A stretch of DNA of 64,000 bases from Zobellia amurskyensis (GCF_009725985.1 NZ_RCNR01000010.1:62001-126000), one strand, 5' to 3'; shown: positions 1-10,579, counted from the stretch's first letter. Made by a program: numbers and translations. The notes: generated by a model from the sequence alone, not told the origin.

Positions 1-180
1 TTTGATGGTCGTGGAAATTATAGCCTTGGTGTGACAGAGCAAATAATTTTTCCTGAAATCAATATTGATAAAATCAATAGAATTGACGGAATGGATATTA
101 CCTTTGTAACTTCGGCCGAAACGGACAAAGAAGCAAAATCATTATTAACAGAATTAGGATTACCTTTTAAAAAGAACTAG
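1..180 (+). CDS. rplE: 50S ribosomal protein L5, C-terminal part (partial)
   Basis: The reading frame is open from base 1 and ends with TAG at 178-180, giving the last 59 residues of a protein that begins outside the window. The segment contains the L5 signature [16 protein letters not shown] and ends in LPFKKN. L5 binds 5S rRNA in the large subunit. It sits directly before rpsN, with one base between the stop and the next ATG, as expected in the spc ribosomal operon. Only the 5' truncation by the window edge is unusual. Confidence 0.95.
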   Translation, partial: FDGRGNYSLGVTEQIIFPEINIDKINRIDGMDITFVTSAETDKEAKSLLTELGLPFKKN

Positions 181-181
181 T

Positions 182-451
182 ATGGCTAAAGAATCAATGA
201 AAGCCCGTGAGCGCAAAAGGGCAAAGACTGTTGCTAAATATGCCGAGAAAAGGAAAGCTTTGAAAGAGGCTGGAGATTACGAGGGATTGCAAAAATTGCC
301 AAGAAATGCATCACCTGTTCGTATGCACAATCGTTGCAAGTTAACAGGTAGACCAAAAGGTTATATGAGAACTTTTGGTATCTCTAGGGTTACGTTCAGA
401 GAGATGGCCAACCAAGGTCTTATACCAGGTGTTAAAAAAGCAAGCTGGTAA
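182..451 (+). CDS. rpsN: 30S ribosomal protein S14
   Basis: This 89-residue protein has a strongly basic N-terminus and the conserved C-terminal block [20 protein letters not shown], followed by the RxxFREMA helix. This is the long S14 form lacking the paired CxxC zinc motifs of the short form. S14 assembles late into the head of the small subunit near the 16S 3' domain. The gene starts at the ATG one base after the rplE stop. A 65-bp gap to rpsH follows, one of the longer gaps inside this operon. Confidence 0.97.
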   Translation: MAKESMKARERKRAKTVAKYAEKRKALKEAGDYEGLQKLPRNASPVRMHNRCKLTGRPKGYMRTFGISRVTFREMANQGLIPGVKKASW

Positions 452-516
452 TATTATTGAATAACTGGTTTCAGGTTTGTTAATTAAGACAAAAACCGTT
501 ACCGAATTATATACAG

Positions 517-915
517 ATGGTTACAGATACTATAGCAGATTATCTAACGAGAGTTAGGAATGCCAGCAGAGCTGGTCACAGAGTGGTAGAGATACCTTCT
601 TCCAAAGTAAAGAAAGAGATGACTAAAATATTGTTCGATCAGGGCTATATTTTAAGTTACAAATTCGAGGAAGATAAAGTTCAGGGTTCTATTAAGATTG
701 CCTTGAAATATGACAAGGCCACTAAAGAGCCTGTTATCAAAAAAATTCAGAGAATCAGTAAGCCAGGTTTACGTAAGTATACAGGTGCTGAGAATCTGCC
801 TAGAGTCTTAAATGGCTTAGGGATTGCGATAGTATCTACCTCTCATGGGGTAATGACGAGCAAGCAGGCGAAAAATGAGAATGTAGGTGGCGAGGTGCTT
901 TGCTACGTATATTAA
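517..915 (+). CDS. rpsH: 30S ribosomal protein S8
   Basis: This 132-residue protein begins MVTDTIADYLTRVRNA and ends in the family signature GIAIVSTSHGVMTSKQA...GGEVLCYVY. S8 is a primary 16S rRNA-binding protein of the small-subunit platform and, in gamma-proteobacteria, the translational repressor of the spc operon. The start ATG at 517 fits the family N-terminus. It lies between rpsN and rplF in the canonical order; the following gene starts 18 bp after the stop. Confidence 0.97.
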   Translation: MVTDTIADYLTRVRNASRAGHRVVEIPSSKVKKEMTKILFDQGYILSYKFEEDKVQGSIKIALKYDKATKEPVIKKIQRISKPGLRKYTGAENLPRVLNGLGIAIVSTSHGVMTSKQAKNENVGGEVLCYVY

Positions 916-933
916 TAGGATAAATAGTAAGAA

Positions 934-1476
934 ATGTCAAGAATTGGTAATAATCCGGTAGCTATTCCTGAGGGAGTTACTGTTGAGGTAAAGGATAACG
1001 AGGTTGTCGTAAAAGGCAAGTTGGGTGAGCTTACTCAAGAGTTTTCTGCCGTCGAGATAAAAATTGAAGAGAACCAGGTTTGGGTAACTAGACCTTCAGA
1101 TTCTAAAGAGCACAAGGCAAAGCATGGTCTTTACCGTTCTCTTGTTAGAAATATGATTGAAGGTGTTTCTAAAGGTTGGACAAAAGAACTAGAGCTTGTT
1201 GGTGTTGGTTATCGTGCTAGCAACCAAGGTCAGAAATTGGATGTCGCTTTAGGATTTTCACACAATATAGTAATAGACTTAGCTCCAGAAGTGAAAGTTG
1301 AAACTGTATCTGAAAAAGGAAAGAACCCAATAATTAAATTGACATCGTTCGACAAACAATTAGTGGGTCAAATAGCCGCTAAAATACGAGCATTTCGTAA
1401 GCCTGAACCTTACAAAGGAAAAGGGGTTAAGTTTGTTGGCGAGCAGTTAAGAAGAAAAGCAGGTAAATCAGCTTAA
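934..1476 (+). CDS. rplF: 50S ribosomal protein L6
   Basis: This 180-residue protein has two homologous alpha/beta domains, an N-terminal one (MSRIGNNPVAIPEGV) and a C-terminal one ending in the RNA-binding signature EPYKGKGVKFVGEQLRRKAGKS. L6 binds helix 97 of 23S rRNA near the factor-binding site. Length and both ends match the family. It is followed 9 bp later by rplR in the standard spc order. Confidence 0.97.
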   Translation: MSRIGNNPVAIPEGVTVEVKDNEVVVKGKLGELTQEFSAVEIKIEENQVWVTRPSDSKEHKAKHGLYRSLVRNMIEGVSKGWTKELELVGVGYRASNQGQKLDVALGFSHNIVIDLAPEVKVETVSEKGKNPIIKLTSFDKQLVGQIAAKIRAFRKPEPYKGKGVKFVGEQLRRKAGKSA

Positions 1477-1485
1477 TAGTATATC

Positions 1486-1842
1486 ATGGGATTATCAACA
1501 AGCGAAAGAAAACAGAGAATACGGAGAAGAATTAGAAAGGTTTCCACTGGAACAGCGGAAAGACCTAGATTGTCCGTTTTTAGAAGTAATAAAGAAATTT
1601 ATGCTCAGGTTATAGACGATAGACAAGGAGTCACATTGGCTTTTGTGTCGTCTAGAGATAAAGATTTGGCAAAAGAGAAAGGTACTAAGATAGAGATTGC
1701 AAACCTTGTAGGGAAGTCAATTGCTGCTAAGTGCAAAGAAGCAGGTATTGAAAAAGTTGCTTTTGATAGAGGTGGTAACCTTTACCACGGAAGAGTGAAA
1801 TCTTTGGCTGAAGGCGCAAGGGAAGCAGGACTTAATTTTTAA
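1486..1842 (+). CDS. rplR: 50S ribosomal protein L18
   Basis: This 118-residue protein has a basic N-terminal tail, the [20 protein letters not shown] block typical of L18, and the C-terminal [20 protein letters not shown] motif. L18 binds 5S rRNA with L5 and L25 in the central protuberance. The length is normal for the family. It is separated from rplF by 9 bp and from rpsE by 8 bp, consistent with one polycistronic message. Confidence 0.97.
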   Translation: MGLSTSERKQRIRRRIRKVSTGTAERPRLSVFRSNKEIYAQVIDDRQGVTLAFVSSRDKDLAKEKGTKIEIANLVGKSIAAKCKEAGIEKVAFDRGGNLYHGRVKSLAEGAREAGLNF

Positions 1843-1850
1843 ATAAGAGT

Positions 1851-2375
1851 ATGTACCAGAAATATAAAAACGTAGAGACCGTAAAACCCGGTGGGTTGGA
1901 ACTTAAAGATAGATTGGTAGGCATACAACGTGTTACCAAAGTAACTAAAGGTGGTAGAGCTTTCGGTTTTTCGGCTATAGTTGTTGTAGGTGACGAGAGT
2001 GGAGTTGTTGGTCACGGTTTAGGAAAATCCAAAGAGGTAGCAACTGCTATCGCCAAGGCTATAGAAGATGCTAAAAAGAACTTGATTCGTATTCCTTTGA
2101 ACAAGGCAACATTGCCTCATGAACAAAAAGGGAAATACGGTGGAGCTCGTGTATATATCCAGCCGGCATCGCATGGTACCGGGGTTATTGCAGGTGGTGC
2201 CGTAAGAGCGGTATTGGAAGCTGTAGGTGTACAGGATGTACTTTCTAAATCTCAAGGTTCTTCTAACCCACATAACGTTGTAAAAGCTACTTTTGATGCG
2301 CTTTTACAATTAAGAGACGCAAGAACGGTTGCAGACCAAAGAGGAGTTTCTCTTGAAAAAGTTTTTAAAGGTTAA
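1851..2375 (+). CDS. rpsE: 30S ribosomal protein S5
   Basis: This 174-residue protein has the N-terminal double-stranded-RNA-binding-like S5 domain ([21 protein letters not shown]) and the C-terminal domain with [19 protein letters not shown]5 lies at the mRNA entry side of the small subunit and affects decoding accuracy. A reading frame on the opposite strand at 2019-2273 is a shadow of this gene. It lies between rplR and rpmD with short spacers. Confidence 0.97.
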   Translation: MYQKYKNVETVKPGGLELKDRLVGIQRVTKVTKGGRAFGFSAIVVVGDESGVVGHGLGKSKEVATAIAKAIEDAKKNLIRIPLNKATLPHEQKGKYGGARVYIQPASHGTGVIAGGAVRAVLEAVGVQDVLSKSQGSSNPHNVVKATFDALLQLRDARTVADQRGVSLEKVFKG

Positions 2376-2386
2376 GTAGAAATATT

Positions 2387-2569
2387 ATGGCAAAGAAAAT
2401 TCTGGTAAAACAGTTAAAGAGCAGCATCAAAAGGCCACAGAACCAAAAGCGTACATTGTATGCTCTAGGTCTTAAGAAGATTGGTCAAGTAGTAGAGCAT
2501 GATGCCACGCCGAATATACTCGGTATGATAGCTAAAGTTGAACATTTGGTTTCCACTGAGGAAGCTTAA
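2387..2569 (+). CDS. rpmD: 50S ribosomal protein L30
   Basis: This 60-residue protein begins MAKKILVKQLKSSIKRPQNQ and contains TLYALGLKKIGQVVEHDATP, the single-domain L30 fold that contacts 23S rRNA domain II. It is the normal size for bacterial L30. It stands between rpsE and rplO, 11 bp and 13 bp from its neighbours, as in most bacterial spc operons. Confidence 0.96.
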   Translation: MAKKILVKQLKSSIKRPQNQKRTLYALGLKKIGQVVEHDATPNILGMIAKVEHLVSTEEA

Positions 2570-2582
2570 ATAGCACATTATA

Positions 2583-3035
2583 ATGAATTTAAGTAATCTA
2601 AAGCCGGCAGATGGTTCTACCAATAGAGCTGGCAAAAGAGTAGGTAGAGGTCAAGGATCTGGTAAAGGTGGTACTGCTACAAGAGGACACAAAGGTGCTA
2701 AGTCTAGATCTGGTTACTCTAAGAAAATAGGTTTTGAAGGTGGTCAGATGCCATTACAGAGACGTGTGCCTAAATTTGGTTTTACAAACATAAACCGAGT
2801 AGAGTATCAAGGTATAAACGTTGAAAGGTTGCAAGAGTTAGTTGATAACAAAAAAGTTAAAGACACTATTACTTTTGAAACTTTAGTAGAAAACGGTTTG
2901 GCTAAAAGTAAAGACCTTGTGAAAATATTAGGTGGTGGAGAGTTAAAGGCTTCATTAAAGATTTCTGCGCATAAATTTACGGCAAGTGCCAAAGCGGCCA
3001 TAGAAGCTGCTGGTGGAGAAGCAATAAATTTATAA
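2583..3035 (+). CDS. rplO: 50S ribosomal protein L15
   Basis: This 150-residue protein has the glycine/arginine-rich N-terminal extension of L15 (RVGRGQGSGKGGTATRGHKG), the GFEGGQMPLQRRVPKFGF core motif, and a C-terminal globular domain with KILGGGELKASLKI. L15 threads through 23S rRNA during large-subunit assembly. The gene lies just upstream of secY, separated by 12 bp, the usual neighbourhood. Confidence 0.97.
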   Translation: MNLSNLKPADGSTNRAGKRVGRGQGSGKGGTATRGHKGAKSRSGYSKKIGFEGGQMPLQRRVPKFGFTNINRVEYQGINVERLQELVDNKKVKDTITFETLVENGLAKSKDLVKILGGGELKASLKISAHKFTASAKAAIEAAGGEAINL

Positions 3036-3047
3036 GCATAACTGACC

Positions 3048-4391
3048 ATGAAGAAATTTTTCGAGACCATATCCAATATTTGGAAGATAGACGAACTAAG
3101 GAATAGGATTTTACTAACCCTTGGTTTGTTGTTGGTATACCGTTTTGGTTGTCAAATTGTTCTTCCAGGTATTGATTCTACACAATTGTCCCAACTAGCA
3201 TCAAGTACTGATTCTGGTATTTTTGGATTATTGAATGCTTTTACTGGTGGTGCTTTTGCAAATGCATCAATTTTTGCTTTGGGTATAATGCCCTATATAT
3301 CGGCATCTATTGTTGTTCAGCTTATGAGCATCGCTATTCCTTATTTACAGAAGCTAGATAAAGAAGGTGAGAGCGGTAGAAAAACGAAGAATCAGATTAC
3401 GCGTTGGTTAACCATTGGTATCTGTGTTGTTCAGGCACCTGCATACTTATACGGTTTGGAGGCTTTTGGAGTTCAGGATAGTGCCTTTGTTTTAGGTAAG
3501 GGATTGGACTTTATGATTCCTGCTGTTATTATTTTGGTTACGGGTTGTGTGTTTGCCATGTGGTTGGGTGAGAAAATTACCGATAAAGGTATTGGTAATG
3601 GTATCTCACTATTAATTATGATTGGTATTATAGCTACCCTGCCTCAATCATTTGTTCAAGAATTTATTTCAAGAACAGTTGATAACAATGGAGGTTTGAT
3701 GTTTATCTTAATTGAAATTATACTTTGGTTCTTGGTAATCTTGGCCAGTATTCTTTTAGTAATGGCTACACGTCAGATACCGGTACAGTATGCTAGAAGA
3801 ACAGCATCTGGAGGTTATGAAAAGAACATAATGGGTTCTAGACAGTATATTCCTTTGAAGCTAAATGCTTCAGGGGTAATGCCTATTATCTTTGCTCAGG
3901 CAATTATGTTCGCTCCAAGTTTAATAGGTAAGACCTTTAATAGTACAGCTGTTGGTCAATGGATGGAAGTCCAGTTTCAAGATATATTTGGTCTTGCTTA
4001 CAATGTGTTGTTCGGTTTATTAATAATTATTTTCACGTATTTCTATACGGCCATTACTGTTCCAACAAATAAAATGGCAGATGATTTAAAGAGAAGTGGT
4101 GGTTTTATACCAGGTATTAGGCCAGGTAAAGAGACCGGAGATTTCTTGGATAAAATTATGTCTTTGATTACATTGCCAGGATCCGTATTTTTGGCGCTTT
4201 TAGCAGTGCTACCTGCTATAGTTGTGAAATTAATGGATATTCAAGCTGGTTGGGCAATGTTTTACGGCGGTACATCACTTTTAATTATGGTGGGTGTGGC
4301 TATAGATACGGTGCAACAGGTAAATGCATATTTGTTGAATAGACATTATGACGGGTTGATGAAAACTGGAAAAAATAGAAAAGTCGCATAA
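3048..4391 (+). CDS. secY: preprotein translocase subunit SecY
   Basis: This 447-residue polytopic membrane protein begins MKKFFETISNIWKIDELRNR. It has about ten hydrophobic segments and family motifs such as GIMPYISASIVVQL in the second helix region and GGFIPGIRPGKETGDFLDKI in the large cytoplasmic loop before the last helices. SecY is the channel of the SecYEG translocon in the inner membrane. Location between rplO and infA (3 bp to the latter) matches the Bacteroidota arrangement, with no adk or map gene between them. Confidence 0.97.
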   Translation: MKKFFETISNIWKIDELRNRILLTLGLLLVYRFGCQIVLPGIDSTQLSQLASSTDSGIFGLLNAFTGGAFANASIFALGIMPYISASIVVQLMSIAIPYLQKLDKEGESGRKTKNQITRWLTIGICVVQAPAYLYGLEAFGVQDSAFVLGKGLDFMIPAVIILVTGCVFAMWLGEKITDKGIGNGISLLIMIGIIATLPQSFVQEFISRTVDNNGGLMFILIEIILWFLVILASILLVMATRQIPVQYARRTASGGYEKNIMGSRQYIPLKLNASGVMPIIFAQAIMFAPSLIGKTFNSTAVGQWMEVQFQDIFGLAYNVLFGLLIIIFTYFYTAITVPTNKMADDLKRSGGFIPGIRPGKETGDFLDKIMSLITLPGSVFLALLAVLPAIVVKLMDIQAGWAMFYGGTSLLIMVGVAIDTVQQVNAYLLNRHYDGLMKTGKNRKVA

Positions 4392-4394
4392 AAT

Positions 4395-4610
4395 ATGGCT
4401 AAACAAGCAGCAATAGAACAAGACGGGTCTATAATTGAAGCATTGTCAAACGCAATGTTCAGAGTTGAGTTAGAAAATGGTCATGTAGTAACGGCTCACA
4501 TATCAGGAAAGATGCGCATGCATTATATTAAATTACTTCCTGGGGATAAGGTGAAATTGGAAATGAGTCCTTACGATTTATCCAAGGCCAGAATTACATA
4601 TAGATATTAG
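4395..4610 (+). CDS. infA: translation initiation factor IF-1
   Basis: This 71-residue single OB-fold protein contains the IF-1 signatures [42 protein letters not shown] and the C-terminal ARITYRY. IF-1 occupies the ribosomal A site during initiation with IF-2 and IF-3. It begins 3 bp after the secY stop codon and precedes rpmJ, the common infA-rpmJ-rpsM order. Confidence 0.97.
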   Translation: MAKQAAIEQDGSIIEALSNAMFRVELENGHVVTAHISGKMRMHYIKLLPGDKVKLEMSPYDLSKARITYRY

Positions 4611-4634
4611 TAATACGATAGAAGAATAAGAACG

Positions 4635-4751
4635 ATGAAAGTTAGAGCATCAGTTAAAAAAAGAAGTGCCGACTGCAAGATAGTACGCAGAAAGGGCAGG
4701 TTGTACGTAATCAACAAAAAGAATCCTAGATTTAAACAAAGACAAGGATAA
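4635..4751 (+). CDS. rpmJ: 50S ribosomal protein L36
   Basis: A short frame of 38 codons reads [20 protein letters not shown] and ends NPRFKQRQG, which is L36. It stops with TAA at 4749-4751, two bases before the rpsM ATG. Only one of the usual zinc-ligand cysteines is evident (SADCKIV), and the CxxC...C...H set of the zinc-binding form is incomplete. This resembles the zinc-independent L36 form. Position between infA and rpsM is diagnostic. L36 is the smallest large-subunit protein. Confidence 0.95.
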   Translation: MKVRASVKKRSADCKIVRRKGRLYVINKKNPRFKQRQG

Positions 4752-4753
4752 TT

Positions 4754-5128
4754 ATGGCAAGAATTGCAGGTATAGACATACCAAAACAGAAAAGGGGCGT
4801 AATTGCATTGACCTATATTTTTGGTGTCGGTAGTAGTAGGGCTAAAGAGATTTTAGAGAAAGCCCAAGTAAGTGAGGATACTAAAGTATCTGATTGGAAC
4901 GATGATGAGATTGGTCGTATCAGGGATGCTGTTTCTTCCTTTACTATAGAAGGTGAGTTACGTTCTGAAACGCAGCTTAATATTAAGCGTCTGATGGATA
5001 TAGGTTGTTACCGTGGTATCCGTCACAGATCAGGTCTTCCTCTTAGAGGACAACGTACGAAGAATAACTCTAGGACGAGAAAAGGAAAAAGAAAAACGGT
5101 AGCCAACAAGAAGAAGGCAACTAAATAA
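4754..5128 (+). CDS. rpsM: 30S ribosomal protein S13
   Basis: This 124-residue protein begins [20 protein letters not shown], has the helix-two-turns-helix core, and the signature [20 protein letters not shown] followed by a lysine-rich tail. S13 contacts the P-site tRNA and the large subunit from the head of the 30S particle. It starts two bases after rpmJ and is followed 13 bp later by rpsK, as in the alpha operon. Confidence 0.97.
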   Translation: MARIAGIDIPKQKRGVIALTYIFGVGSSRAKEILEKAQVSEDTKVSDWNDDEIGRIRDAVSSFTIEGELRSETQLNIKRLMDIGCYRGIRHRSGLPLRGQRTKNNSRTRKGKRKTVANKKKATK

Positions 5129-5141
5129 TAAGTAGGTTATT

Positions 5142-5546
5142 ATGGCAAAGGCAACTACAAAATCAGGTGCAAAAGCGGCAAAGAAGCGTAAAGTAATCGT
5201 TGACTCGGTTGGAGAAGCTCACGTAACTGCATCTTTTAATAATATTATAATATCCCTTACCAATAAAAAAGGAGATGTCATTTCTTGGTCATCTGCTGGA
5301 AAAATGGGTTTTAGGGGTTCTAAGAAAAACACTCCTTATGCTGCACAGGTTGCTGCTGAAGAGTGTTCTAAAACTGCTCATGAAGCTGGTTTAAGAAAAG
5401 TAAAGGTTTACGTTAAGGGACCTGGGAATGGAAGAGAGTCAGCAATTCGTGCCGTACATAATTCTGGTATAGAAGTTACCGAAATTATTGATGTTACGCC
5501 GATGCCGCATAATGGTTGTCGTCCTCCAAAAAGAAGAAGAGTTTAA
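5142..5546 (+). CDS. rpsK: 30S ribosomal protein S11
   Basis: This 134-residue protein has a basic N-terminal tail and conserved blocks [40 protein letters not shown] and the terminal [19 protein letters not shown]11 lies in the 30S platform near the mRNA exit. It is followed by an 86-bp gap before rpsD that contains possible RNA hairpins, described separately. Confidence 0.97.
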   Translation: MAKATTKSGAKAAKKRKVIVDSVGEAHVTASFNNIIISLTNKKGDVISWSSAGKMGFRGSKKNTPYAAQVAAEECSKTAHEAGLRKVKVYVKGPGNGRESAIRAVHNSGIEVTEIIDVTPMPHNGCRPPKRRRV

Positions 5547-5632
5547 TTAATTACTAATATTTCACAGAGGTGTTTTTAACGATTATCGAAGGATAAGCCT
5601 TAATTCATAATCACACTTCTAAATTTAAGAAA
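5547..5632 (+). promoter_or_regulatory. rpsK-rpsD spacer with nested inverted repeats (possible ribosomal leader)
   Basis: This is the longest gap inside the ribosomal operon. It contains TTATC-GAAG-GATAA at 5583-5596 (a 5-bp stem closing a GAAG loop), enclosed by near-complementary AGAGGTGT (5566-5573) and ACACTTCT (5613-5620). S4 represses its operon through leader RNA in other bacteria, so a cis-regulatory structure is plausible here but unproven. Confidence 0.35.
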
Positions 5633-6238
5633 ATGGCAAGATATACAGGACCAAAGAGTAAAATCGCCCGTAAGTTTGGCGAAGCAATTTTCGGAGACGA
5701 TAAATCATTCGAAAAAAAGAATTATCCTCCAGGACAACATGGTAACGCAAGACGTAGAGGTAAAAAGTCTGAATACGCGGTGCAGTTGATGGAGAAGCAA
5801 AAAGCTAAATATACCTACGGTATTTTAGAAAAGCAATTTAGAAACACTTTTGCAACTGCTAAGAAAAAAGAAGGTGTTACTGGTGAGGTATTACTTCAAT
5901 TATGTGAAGCACGTTTAGATAACGTTGTGTTCCGTATGGGTATCTCTCCTTCAAGAAGAGGAGCAAGACAACTTGTATCTCACAGACACATTACTGTTAA
6001 CGGAGAATTGGTAAACATACCGTCTTATTCGTTAAAACCTGGTGATGTTGTTGGTGTACGTGAAAAATCTAAATCTCTACAGGCCATACAAGATTCACTT
6101 GCTGCTAACAGCAAAGTGTACGAATGGATAACTTGGAATTCAGAAAAGAAGGAAGGTGCATTTGTTACTGTTCCAGAAAGACTTCAAATTCCAGAGAATA
6201 TCAAAGAACAATTAATAGTTGAGCTTTACTCTAAATAA
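5633..6238 (+). CDS. rpsD: 30S ribosomal protein S4
   Basis: This 201-residue protein begins [20 protein letters not shown] and contains the S4 RNA-binding domain [20 protein letters not shown] followed by [13 protein letters not shown]4 nucleates 16S assembly and often autoregulates its operon. Here it is preceded by an 86-bp spacer with inverted repeats and followed 18 bp later by rpoA. The length matches Bacteroidota S4. Confidence 0.97.
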   Translation: MARYTGPKSKIARKFGEAIFGDDKSFEKKNYPPGQHGNARRRGKKSEYAVQLMEKQKAKYTYGILEKQFRNTFATAKKKEGVTGEVLLQLCEARLDNVVFRMGISPSRRGARQLVSHRHITVNGELVNIPSYSLKPGDVVGVREKSKSLQAIQDSLAANSKVYEWITWNSEKKEGAFVTVPERLQIPENIKEQLIVELYSK

Positions 6239-6256
6239 TAAAGAACACTAAGTCAT

Positions 6257-7249
6257 ATGGCATTATTTAATTTTCAGAAACCCGATAAAGTAATAATGAT
6301 CGATTCTTCGGATTTCGAAGGGAAGTTCGAATTTCGTCCTTTGGAGCCCGGTTATGGATTGACTGTTGGGAACGCACTAAGAAGAGTGTTGCTTTCATCA
6401 TTGGAAGGCCATGCGATTACCTCTGTGAGAATAGATGGTGTAGAACACGAGTTTTCGGTTATTTCTGGCGTTGTAGAGGATGTTACGGAAATCATATTGA
6501 ATCTTAAGCAAGTACGTTTTAAGAAGCAAATAGAAGATTCTGAAGCAGAAGTAGTTTCAATTTCAGTAAGTGGAAAAGAACAGTTGACTGCTGGTGATTT
6601 TCAGAAATTCATTTCTGGTTACCAAGTGTTGAATCCAGATTTAGTTATCTGTAATATGGATTCTAAAGTGAACATCAACATGGAAATAGTTATCGATAAA
6701 GGTCGTGGCTATGTTCCTGCAGATGAGAACAAAAAATCCAATGCAGCTCTAGGTACGATTGCTATAGATTCTATTTTTACTCCTATAAAAAATGTAAAAT
6801 ATAGTATTGAAAACTTTCGTGTAGAGCAAAAAACAGATTACGAGAAATTAGTTTTCGAAATCGTTACAGATGGTTCAATACATCCAAAAGATGCTTTGAC
6901 AGAAGGTGCTAAGGTTTTGATACATCACTTTATGTTGTTCTCAGATGAGAGAATAACCTTGGAAGCAGATGAGATAGCCCAGACCGAAACTTACGATGAA
7001 GAGTCATTGCACATGCGTCAGTTATTAAAAACAAAATTGGTAGATATGGATCTTTCCGTGCGTGCCTTGAATTGTTTGAAAGCTGCGGAAGTAGATACGT
7101 TGGGAGATTTAGTTTCTTTCAATAAGAACGATTTGATGAAATTTAGAAATTTCGGTAAAAAGTCGTTAACAGAGTTAGAAGAATTGGTTATCAATAAGGG
7201 GCTTAGCTTCGGGATGGACCTTTCAAAATATAAATTAGATAAAGATTAA
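6257..7249 (+). CDS. rpoA: DNA-directed RNA polymerase subunit alpha
   Basis: This 330-residue protein has an N-terminal assembly domain with [23 protein letters not shown] and [21 protein letters not shown], a linker near residues 235-255, and a C-terminal domain with two helix-hairpin-helix motifs ([28 protein letters not shown]). The N-domain dimerises to seed core polymerase; the C-domain contacts activators and upstream DNA. It lies between rpsD and rplQ in the usual order. Confidence 0.97.
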   Translation: MALFNFQKPDKVIMIDSSDFEGKFEFRPLEPGYGLTVGNALRRVLLSSLEGHAITSVRIDGVEHEFSVISGVVEDVTEIILNLKQVRFKKQIEDSEAEVVSISVSGKEQLTAGDFQKFISGYQVLNPDLVICNMDSKVNINMEIVIDKGRGYVPADENKKSNAALGTIAIDSIFTPIKNVKYSIENFRVEQKTDYEKLVFEIVTDGSIHPKDALTEGAKVLIHHFMLFSDERITLEADEIAQTETYDEESLHMRQLLKTKLVDMDLSVRALNCLKAAEVDTLGDLVSFNKNDLMKFRNFGKKSLTELEELVINKGLSFGMDLSKYKLDKD

Positions 7250-7310
7250 TCGATACTTCTTACACGAAGGGAAATTCCCTGGGGTTGGAGAAGTACATTA
7301 GAACAAAAGA
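7250..7310 (+). promoter_or_regulatory. rpoA-rplQ spacer with two-tier stem-loop
   Basis: Within 61 bases TACTTCT (7254-7260) is perfectly complementary to AGAAGTA (7289-7295). Inside them, AGGGA (7268-7272) pairs with TCCCT (7276-7280) around a three-base loop. There is no U-tract, so it is not an intrinsic terminator. It may be a leader structure controlling rplQ or an mRNA-processing site; this is inferred from pairing only. Confidence 0.4.
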
Positions 7311-7874
7311 ATGAGACACGGTAAAAAAGTCAATCATTTAGGACGTAAGACAGCGCACAGAAAAGCGATGTTGGCCAACATGGCATGTTCCTTGATCGAG
7401 CACAAAAGAATTAACACGACTGTAGCTAAGGCTAAAGCGTTAAAGCAATTTGTTGAGCCATTGATTACAAAATCAAAAGCTGAAAACAATGTTACTGCAG
7501 AAAAAGGAACACATAACAGACGTATCGTCTTCAAAAATCTTAGAGATAAGTTTGCAGTTACTGAATTGTTCAGTACTGTAGCCGAAAAGGTTGCTGATAG
7601 ACCAGGAGGATATACAAGAATTATTAAACTTGGTAACCGTTTGGGTGATAACGCTGATATGGCAATGATCGAGTTGGTTGATTTTAACGAACTATACAAC
7701 GCTGGTAAAGCCAAGAAGAAAACTACTAGAAGAAGTAGAAGAGGTGGTAAAAGCGAAGAAGAGGCTGCTAAAGTAGAGGTTAAGGAAACTAAAACTCCAC
7801 CAGTAGTTGCTGAGGATTCTGAAAAAGGAGCTCGGAAAGATATTGAAACTAAAGCGGACGATTCAGAAGAATAA
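7311..7874 (+). CDS. rplQ: 50S ribosomal protein L17 with C-terminal extension
   Basis: The first about 125 residues are canonical L17 ([20 protein letters not shown], then [20 protein letters not shown]). Residues from about 135 to 187 form a lysine/arginine then glutamate-rich extension absent from the shortest L17 proteins but familiar in Bacteroidota. L17 lies near the tunnel exit in the large subunit. It is the last gene of the operon and is followed by a strong stem-loop terminator. Opposite-strand frames here are shadows. Confidence 0.96.
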   Translation: MRHGKKVNHLGRKTAHRKAMLANMACSLIEHKRINTTVAKAKALKQFVEPLITKSKAENNVTAEKGTHNRRIVFKNLRDKFAVTELFSTVAEKVADRPGGYTRIIKLGNRLGDNADMAMIELVDFNELYNAGKAKKKTTRRSRRGGKSEEEAAKVEVKETKTPPVVAEDSEKGARKDIETKADDSEE

Positions 7875-7899
7875 GATGTTGATATTTAATAATTTTTGG

Positions 7900-7933
7900 A
7901 AAAGGATAAACTTCATAGTTTATCCTTTTTTTT
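7900..7933 (+). terminator. intrinsic terminator of the ribosomal operon
   Basis: AAAGGATAAACT, the loop TCAT and AGTTTATCCTTT form a perfect 12-bp stem, followed immediately by a run of T residues. It begins 26 bp after the rplQ stop and precedes carA. Confidence 0.9.
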
Positions 7934-7968
7934 ATGTTTATTTGTGAAATTAAAAAAATAACAAACGT

Positions 7969-9090
7969 ATGAAGTACCAATCCCGAAAGAAAGCATTGTT
8001 GTTGTTAGCAGATGGCACTATATTTCACGGCAAGTCCGTAGGAAATAATGATGGAACTGCATTTGGAGAGGTTTGTTTTAATACAGGAATGACCGGGTAT
8101 CAAGAAATATTCACTGATCCGTCATATTTTGGCCAAATAATGGTAACTACCAACGCGCACATTGGTAATTACGGTACTGTGGCAGAAGAGGTAGAGTCGG
8201 ATTCGGTTAAGATATCTGGCTTGGTTTGTAGAAATTTCAGTTATAATTATTCTCGTCCAAGAGCGGATAAAAGCCTTGAGAGTTTTTTAGAGGATAATAA
8301 GCTTTTTGCAATTTCCGATGTAGATACACGTGCATTGGTAAGTTATATTCGAGATAATGGAGCTATGAACGCTGTGATATCTACGGATGTGGATAATATA
8401 GAAGAGCTGAAAGCTAAATTGGCTAAAGTTCCAAGTATGGAAGGGCTGGAATTGGCATCTAGTGTGTCTACGTCAGAGCCCTACTATTATGGAGATGAAA
8501 ATGCTCCAATGAAGATTGCTGCGTTGGATATTGGAATAAAAAGAAATATTTTAAGAAACCTTGCAAAACGAGGAAGCTATATTAAAGTGTTTCCTTATAA
8601 CTCATCTTTTGAAGAGATGGAAGCATGGGGTGCAGATGGGTACTTTATCTCAAATGGACCAGGAGACCCTGAGCCTTTGTCAGATGCCATACAAACCGCA
8701 AAAGGTATGATAGCTAGTGGAAAGCCGGTTTTTGGTATTTGTTTGGGGCATCAAGTTATTGCTTTGGCAAATGGGGTTTCTACATATAAGATGCACAACG
8801 GACATAGGGGAATTAATCACCCTATTTTGAACTTGCTTACGGGCAAGGGCGAGATTACCTCTCAAAATCACGGTTTTGCTGTGAATAGAGAAGATACCGA
8901 GGCAAACGAGAATTTGGAAATAACCCACGTACATCTTAATGATCAAACCGTAGCTGGTATCCGAATGAAAAACAAAGATGTTTTTTCAGTTCAATATCAT
9001 CCTGAGGCAAGTGCCGGACCACATGATGCAGAATATTTATTTGATCAATTTTTTGAATTGATCGAGAAAAATTCAGTAGCTCTGGCTTAA
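7969..9090 (+). CDS. carA: carbamoyl-phosphate synthase small subunit
   Basis: This 373-residue glutamine amidotransferase subunit transfers ammonia from glutamine to CarB for carbamoyl phosphate synthesis (arginine and pyrimidines). The N-terminal CPSase domain has GEVCFNTGMTGYQEIFTDPS. The class I GATase domain has nucleophile Cys258 in FGICLGHQ and His344/Glu346 in YHPEAS. No carB lies next to it in this window. It follows the ribosomal operon terminator by about 36 bp, so it should have its own promoter, although I do not see a clear TAnnTTTG before it. Confidence 0.96.
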   Translation: MKYQSRKKALLLLADGTIFHGKSVGNNDGTAFGEVCFNTGMTGYQEIFTDPSYFGQIMVTTNAHIGNYGTVAEEVESDSVKISGLVCRNFSYNYSRPRADKSLESFLEDNKLFAISDVDTRALVSYIRDNGAMNAVISTDVDNIEELKAKLAKVPSMEGLELASSVSTSEPYYYGDENAPMKIAALDIGIKRNILRNLAKRGSYIKVFPYNSSFEEMEAWGADGYFISNGPGDPEPLSDAIQTAKGMIASGKPVFGICLGHQVIALANGVSTYKMHNGHRGINHPILNLLTGKGEITSQNHGFAVNREDTEANENLEITHVHLNDQTVAGIRMKNKDVFSVQYHPEASAGPHDAEYLFDQFFELIEKNSVALA

Positions 9091-9157
9091 GGTTAAGTAA
9101 TTGTTATAATATCGGTAATATAGTTGCGCCGTACAATGCATTACTTACTCGGTTTTG

Positions 9158-9165
9158 TATATTTG
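9158..9165 (+). promoter_or_regulatory. -7 element upstream of eno
   Basis: TATATTTG matches the Bacteroidota sigma-A -7 consensus TAnnTTTG, 44 bp before the eno ATG. No TTG was found at the expected -33 spacing, so the assignment rests on the -7 box and position. Confidence 0.6.
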
Positions 9166-9182
9166 CAGCTAGCTTAATTTAA

Positions 9183-10502
<1,320 letters not shown>

Positions 10503-10530
10503 TGATTTAAGACACTAAAATGTTATTAAT

Positions 10531-10579
10531 AAAAAAGCCTTTCTTTCGATATATTTCGAACTAGAAAGGCTTTTTTTTT
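10531..10579 (+). terminator. intrinsic terminator after eno
   Basis: AAAAAAGCCTTTCT pairs with AGAAAGGCTTTTTT, with a further short TTCGA/TCGAA stem inside, and the 3' arm runs into nine T residues. It lies about 30 bp after the eno stop. Confidence 0.9.

Noticed and set aside
7334-7714. A 126-codon frame opposite rplQ
   Set aside because: It is a shadow of the L17 gene; no family features, and the real gene is certain.
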